Positions 61,901 through 64,000 of a stretch of 64,000 nt of DNA are shown here, piece after piece. Source of the DNA: Luidia sarsii (Eukaryota; Echinodermata; Asteroidea; Paxillosida; Luidiidae); NCBI GenBank assembly GCA_949987565.1, contig OX465115.1, positions 2,437,959-2,501,958 on the forward strand, given 5' to 3'. Each line of letters starts with the position of its first letter. The stretch's first letter is position 1. Below the pieces are notes generated by a model. It saw nothing but the letters and a program-made list of their open reading frames with translations, was not told the DNA's origin and ran no database searches. The position numbers and the translations under genes were made by a program.

Positions 61901-63903
61901 ACCACCCTCACAAGCCCAATAGCATCCCACTTAACCAGTACTATTCAACTGCTACTGTCATGGTTCTGGATTTTCCCCCAACTGCAGAAGTGTTGAGTGG
62001 CTGTTAATTTTTTTTTTTTTAGAAGTAAACTTCAGAATCCAGTGAAAGCCAATCCTGCTCTGTGTGAGAATTCCTATAATATGAATTGTAACTTCTCTGA
62101 CATCTGAAGAAAAAAACCCACAGTGGCTGTTGTTACGGCAGTCGTCCGTGTGGTTTCCTGACTTGATTGTATTTCGTCAGCATTGCAGGCTGGTTGAACC
62201 AGTCTATTAGCTGATAGTCTGGTTCTAAGAGCTAAACATCCTGACAAATACTGTGAAGTCAGGGAACCACACGGACGACTGCCGTAATAACAGCCACTGT
62301 GGAAAAAAAAAATCTGAAAACAAAAAAATGCTGCTTGCCTGTACATTTAAAAAAAACATCTCTATCTCATTCTTAGTCTCTATCTCAGATCTGTAAGCAA
62401 CAGAAATCCCAAACCATGAACTAAGAATTCCTCACTGTCTGAATTTGAAACGAAAAGCTGACTAAAAAGCACCATATACCCTTGTCTTCATGCTACACAA
62501 TGTCTCTCAGAAGCAATTCTGCCATGACAGTTAATGATTGAATCGCTTCTGACTGGCGCCCCCACCCTGGCAAAAACTAGTTGTCCATTAGGAAAGTCCA
62601 CCATCTAAGGGCTGGACAGCCCAGATGGGAGAGCACTGGTACGTTAATCCAGAAGTCTCGGGTTCAAGTCCCGGTCCAGTCAAACTTTTCTTTGCCAAAT
62701 TTTGTCAATTTGTTCAAAAGACCCCTGTCAGGTTTTTCCTTTCTTTGTTTGACAATTCTTTTTTTTTTTTTTTGGTTTTCCTTTTCTTTTTCTCCGGAGC
62801 AGAAGTTGAAGACGACCACCGTCTCCCTGGAGGTGAACAAGTGCCAGCACAAGTACGTGATCGGGCCGCGCGGCAGCAACATCACGGAGATCCTGGAGCT
62901 GACGGGCGTGTCGGTGGAGATGCCCAACCCAGACTCGGTCTCGGAGACCATCACCCTGCGCGGAGAGCAGCACCAGCTGGGCCAGGCCATCACCCTTGTC
63001 TACGCCAAGGTGGGTGCACTCTAGACGAGTGAGGGGGGGGGAGGGGGCGTAGAATCAACCGGCCAGTTTCTCCCCCCAACTGGCCGGCATTATCGCGCCG
63101 GGTCGCTTGTCGGTCCCTATCTGAGACGGGGCGGCTAGACTCGCCCACACGCAGGCTGGATTCAGATGAAGGGAGGATGTCTCCTGTCGTTTTGCCTGAC
63201 GTTCTTGGTAGTGTTGGACTTCAGGATGATTCTGTTTTGACCTCCAACTGGCTCAAGACGATTTCAGCTATTGGCACAGGGCCTCTTCTAAATGCAAACC
63301 CTACGTGGCTTCAATTTTGGGGTTAGTAGATATGAGTGTACTGGGCATAGAATCCCTTGGTCACCGTAGTAATGCTGTCCGTCTTAGCCGTGAGAAAATG
63401 TGGATGAAGCGTCATGGACTATTCAACCACATGGTCTCAACATCCTGGAGGGTAATGACTAACACCATGCAGCTTTCTGATAATCCCTATTTTGTGTTTA
63501 CTCCTCCACACTTCTCTCTTTGATCTTTCCCCTCCTAATCACTAATCCCTACCCTACTCCTTGCCCTTCTCTTTGATCTTTCCCCCTACTCTCACTAATC
63601 CCTACCCTACTCCTTGCCCTTAACCGGCCAGATGCCATCTACCAGGCGATGGAGAACCGCCGAGAGATTTGGGTGTGCTGTAGGTTTGGGTCTGCTCTAG
63701 ATTTGGTTCGTCCACCATCCAGCCAGTCAAGAACTCCACTGGACTCCACTGCTTCCTCTAACCAAGGCGTTGTTTTGATTGTTTCCCCCGCACAGGCTAA
63801 CAGCGTGGTCATCAGTGATGTGGCTGCGCCGGCCTGGCTGCATCGTTTCATCATCGGCCGCAGGGGCAAGAACATCCGCAACATCTCCCAGAACCTGCCC
63901 AAC
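54609..63903 (+). CDS. Vigilin (HDLBP), N-terminal part; multi-KH RNA-binding protein, cut by the window edge
   Basis: Coding exons: 54609-54884, 58755-58863, 59447-59562, 60666-60872, 61662-61853, 62803-63009 and 63796-63903; phases fit and 405 codons are visible. The first exon starts at an acceptor (TCTCTGTCTCCGACAG, AG at 54575-54576), so a 5' UTR exon lies upstream; ATG 54609 has A at -3. Exon 1 carries the vigilin N-terminal motif PPTYDEVFPPL and SSIITQ. Exon 2 reads VFYVPLEERRYKEMNQ and, with exon 3, forms the degenerate first KH. Exon 4 is a canonical KH (HHRFIIGKGGSKLKELE). Exon 5 is a KH lacking GXXG. Exon 6 reads HKYVIGPRGSNITEILE. Exon 7 starts the next KH (WLHRFIIGRRGKNIRNI). Vigilin binds RNA in the cytoplasm and nucleus, with roles in mRNA translation and tRNA handling. 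The remaining KH domains lie to the right. Confidence 0.96.
54990..55240. mobile_element. GTTTACA-family MITE in vigilin intron 1
   Basis: ATTGCACGACTAATGTTTAC and ATGCCATCACTTGACTTAAA on the left are mirrored by TAAAGTCACGTGATGACATG and GGTCACGCAAT on the right. Confidence 0.75.
55241..58754. other. Rest of vigilin intron 1
   Basis: AT-rich. Contains an inverted-repeat-like stretch at 56130-56400, a TGTACA-rich zone at 57180-57550 (ACATGTACATGTA units) and a degenerate foldback fragment at 58545-58620. No exon seen. Confidence 0.5.
58950..59330. repeat. Tandem triplication of about 120 bp in vigilin intron 2
   Basis: AAGATCRYCRCTWCCAGTA starts near 58981, 59116 and 59236. Each is followed by CCAACCATCT or AACCAATTTGCTTTCTCAAA and AGTTCAAATAGAAATTG. 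A poly-T run (58951-58980) precedes it. Confidence 0.8.
59706..60008. mobile_element. hAT-like MITE (CAGGGCTCGA ends) in vigilin intron 3
   Basis: The left end CAGGGCTCGACCTTAGCAC resembles the widely distributed CAGGGCTCGAAATTA-type hAT terminus. The right end GTGCGAGGCTTG is its diverged complement. The inside has repeated CTAGCCCG/CGGGCTAG motifs. ATTAC flanks both ends. Confidence 0.7.
60285..60490 (+). mobile_element. SINE family B copy followed by foldback fragment
   Basis: GGGTTCGAATCCCGCC, CCATCAGGCATCGGGCAAAG and TTCTGTGCTTATTACGTC match 8325-8480 inverted. 60425-60490 is a degenerate foldback piece (GAGAAAGGTTCTGCTAGGAT). Confidence 0.6.
61058..61309. mobile_element. 252-bp MITE, GTGACCCGGCACA family, copy 7, in vigilin intron 4
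   Basis: Ends GTGACCCGGCACAGC and GTTCCGGGTCAC, target duplication ATTT on both sides. Confidence 0.92.
62121..62299. mobile_element. 179-bp inverted-repeat MITE (CAGTGGCTGTTG ends), copy 2, in vigilin intron 5
   Basis: Nearly identical to 48435-48615 over its whole length. Ends CAGTGGCTGTTGTTACGGCA and TGCCGTAATAACAGCCACTG. Confidence 0.88.
62505..62760 (+). mobile_element. SINE family A, full head and tail, just before vigilin exon 6
   Basis: TTAATGATTGAATCGCTTCT, GACTGGCGCCCCCACC, CCATCTAAGGGCTGGACAGC, B-box-like GGGTTCAAGTCCC, then the tail TTTTCTTTGCCAAATTTTG...GGTTTTTCCTTTC. The tail merges with the polypyrimidine tract of the exon 6 acceptor at 62802. Confidence 0.85.
63010..63795. 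other. Vigilin intron 6
   Basis: A tandem CTTTGATCTTTCCCC/CTAATCCCTACCCTACTCC motif at about 63520-63620 is duplicated. Nothing else recognised. Confidence 0.5.
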
Positions 63904-64000
63904 GTAAGTCCAGCCTAAGCACCTCCCAGACACTGCCTGAAACACCTTGCAAATGAAACAGAGAGTTGCTTTCCACCTCCCCCCCCACCCCCTGTAGCTC

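Overview
This is a metazoan genomic window: split genes with GT-AG introns, TATA and poly(A) signals, SINEs, many MITEs, and TTAGGG-like repeats. The protein families (vigilin, F-type lectin, PAN/apple, EGF plus fibrillar-collagen-like C-terminal domains, trypsin, Ig receptor) suggest a marine invertebrate, probably a deuterostome (echinoderm, hemichordate or cephalochordate). The sequence alone does not settle the phylum. Six protein-coding genes can be supported; four multi-exon models were built by hand, and the exon phases agree in all four.

Region by region. (1) 3146-5375 (+): five-exon secreted F-type lectin plus PAN/apple protein, 264 aa. (2) 10462-16035 (+): five-exon secreted trypsin-type serine protease, 267 aa, with a TATA box and a poly(A) signal. 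(3) 18286-29367 (-): eight-exon secreted protein, 407 aa, with signal peptide, PAN/apple, two EGFs and a fibrinogen/collagen-C-terminal-like module. (4) 35149-38796 (+): GC-rich uninterrupted ORF of 1215 aa that I do not recognise. (5) 42010-44619 (+): GC-rich single-exon Ig-superfamily receptor, 869 aa, whose cytoplasmic tail carries five Tyr-Ala-x-Pro-Asp motifs. (6) 54609-63903 (+, runs off the right edge): vigilin (HDLBP), seven exons visible, covering the N-terminus and the first KH domains.

The three genes in the left half all encode secreted proteins of kinds used in extracellular recognition or digestion. They are separate transcription units and I see no evidence that they act in one pathway. 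Most introns of genes 2 and 3 are filled with long simple repeats (CCA, CT, CTCCCTCGAT, TCTGGC, GA, GGGGACAGGGGAGG, GCAA). The rest of the window is AT-rich and crowded with short non-autonomous elements. These include seven copies of a roughly 250-bp MITE, each with a matching 4-bp target duplication, a TA-flanked MITE family, foldback hairpins, hAT-like elements and two tRNA-derived SINE families.

Most worth a second look: the Ig receptor tail; a 158-bp palindrome holding two inverted copies of a perfect histone-type 3' stem-loop; the two PAN-containing secreted genes; the 4-bp-TSD MITE family; a possible birth of hexamer microsatellites from MITE ends; and a vigilin KH domain that lacks its GXXG loop.
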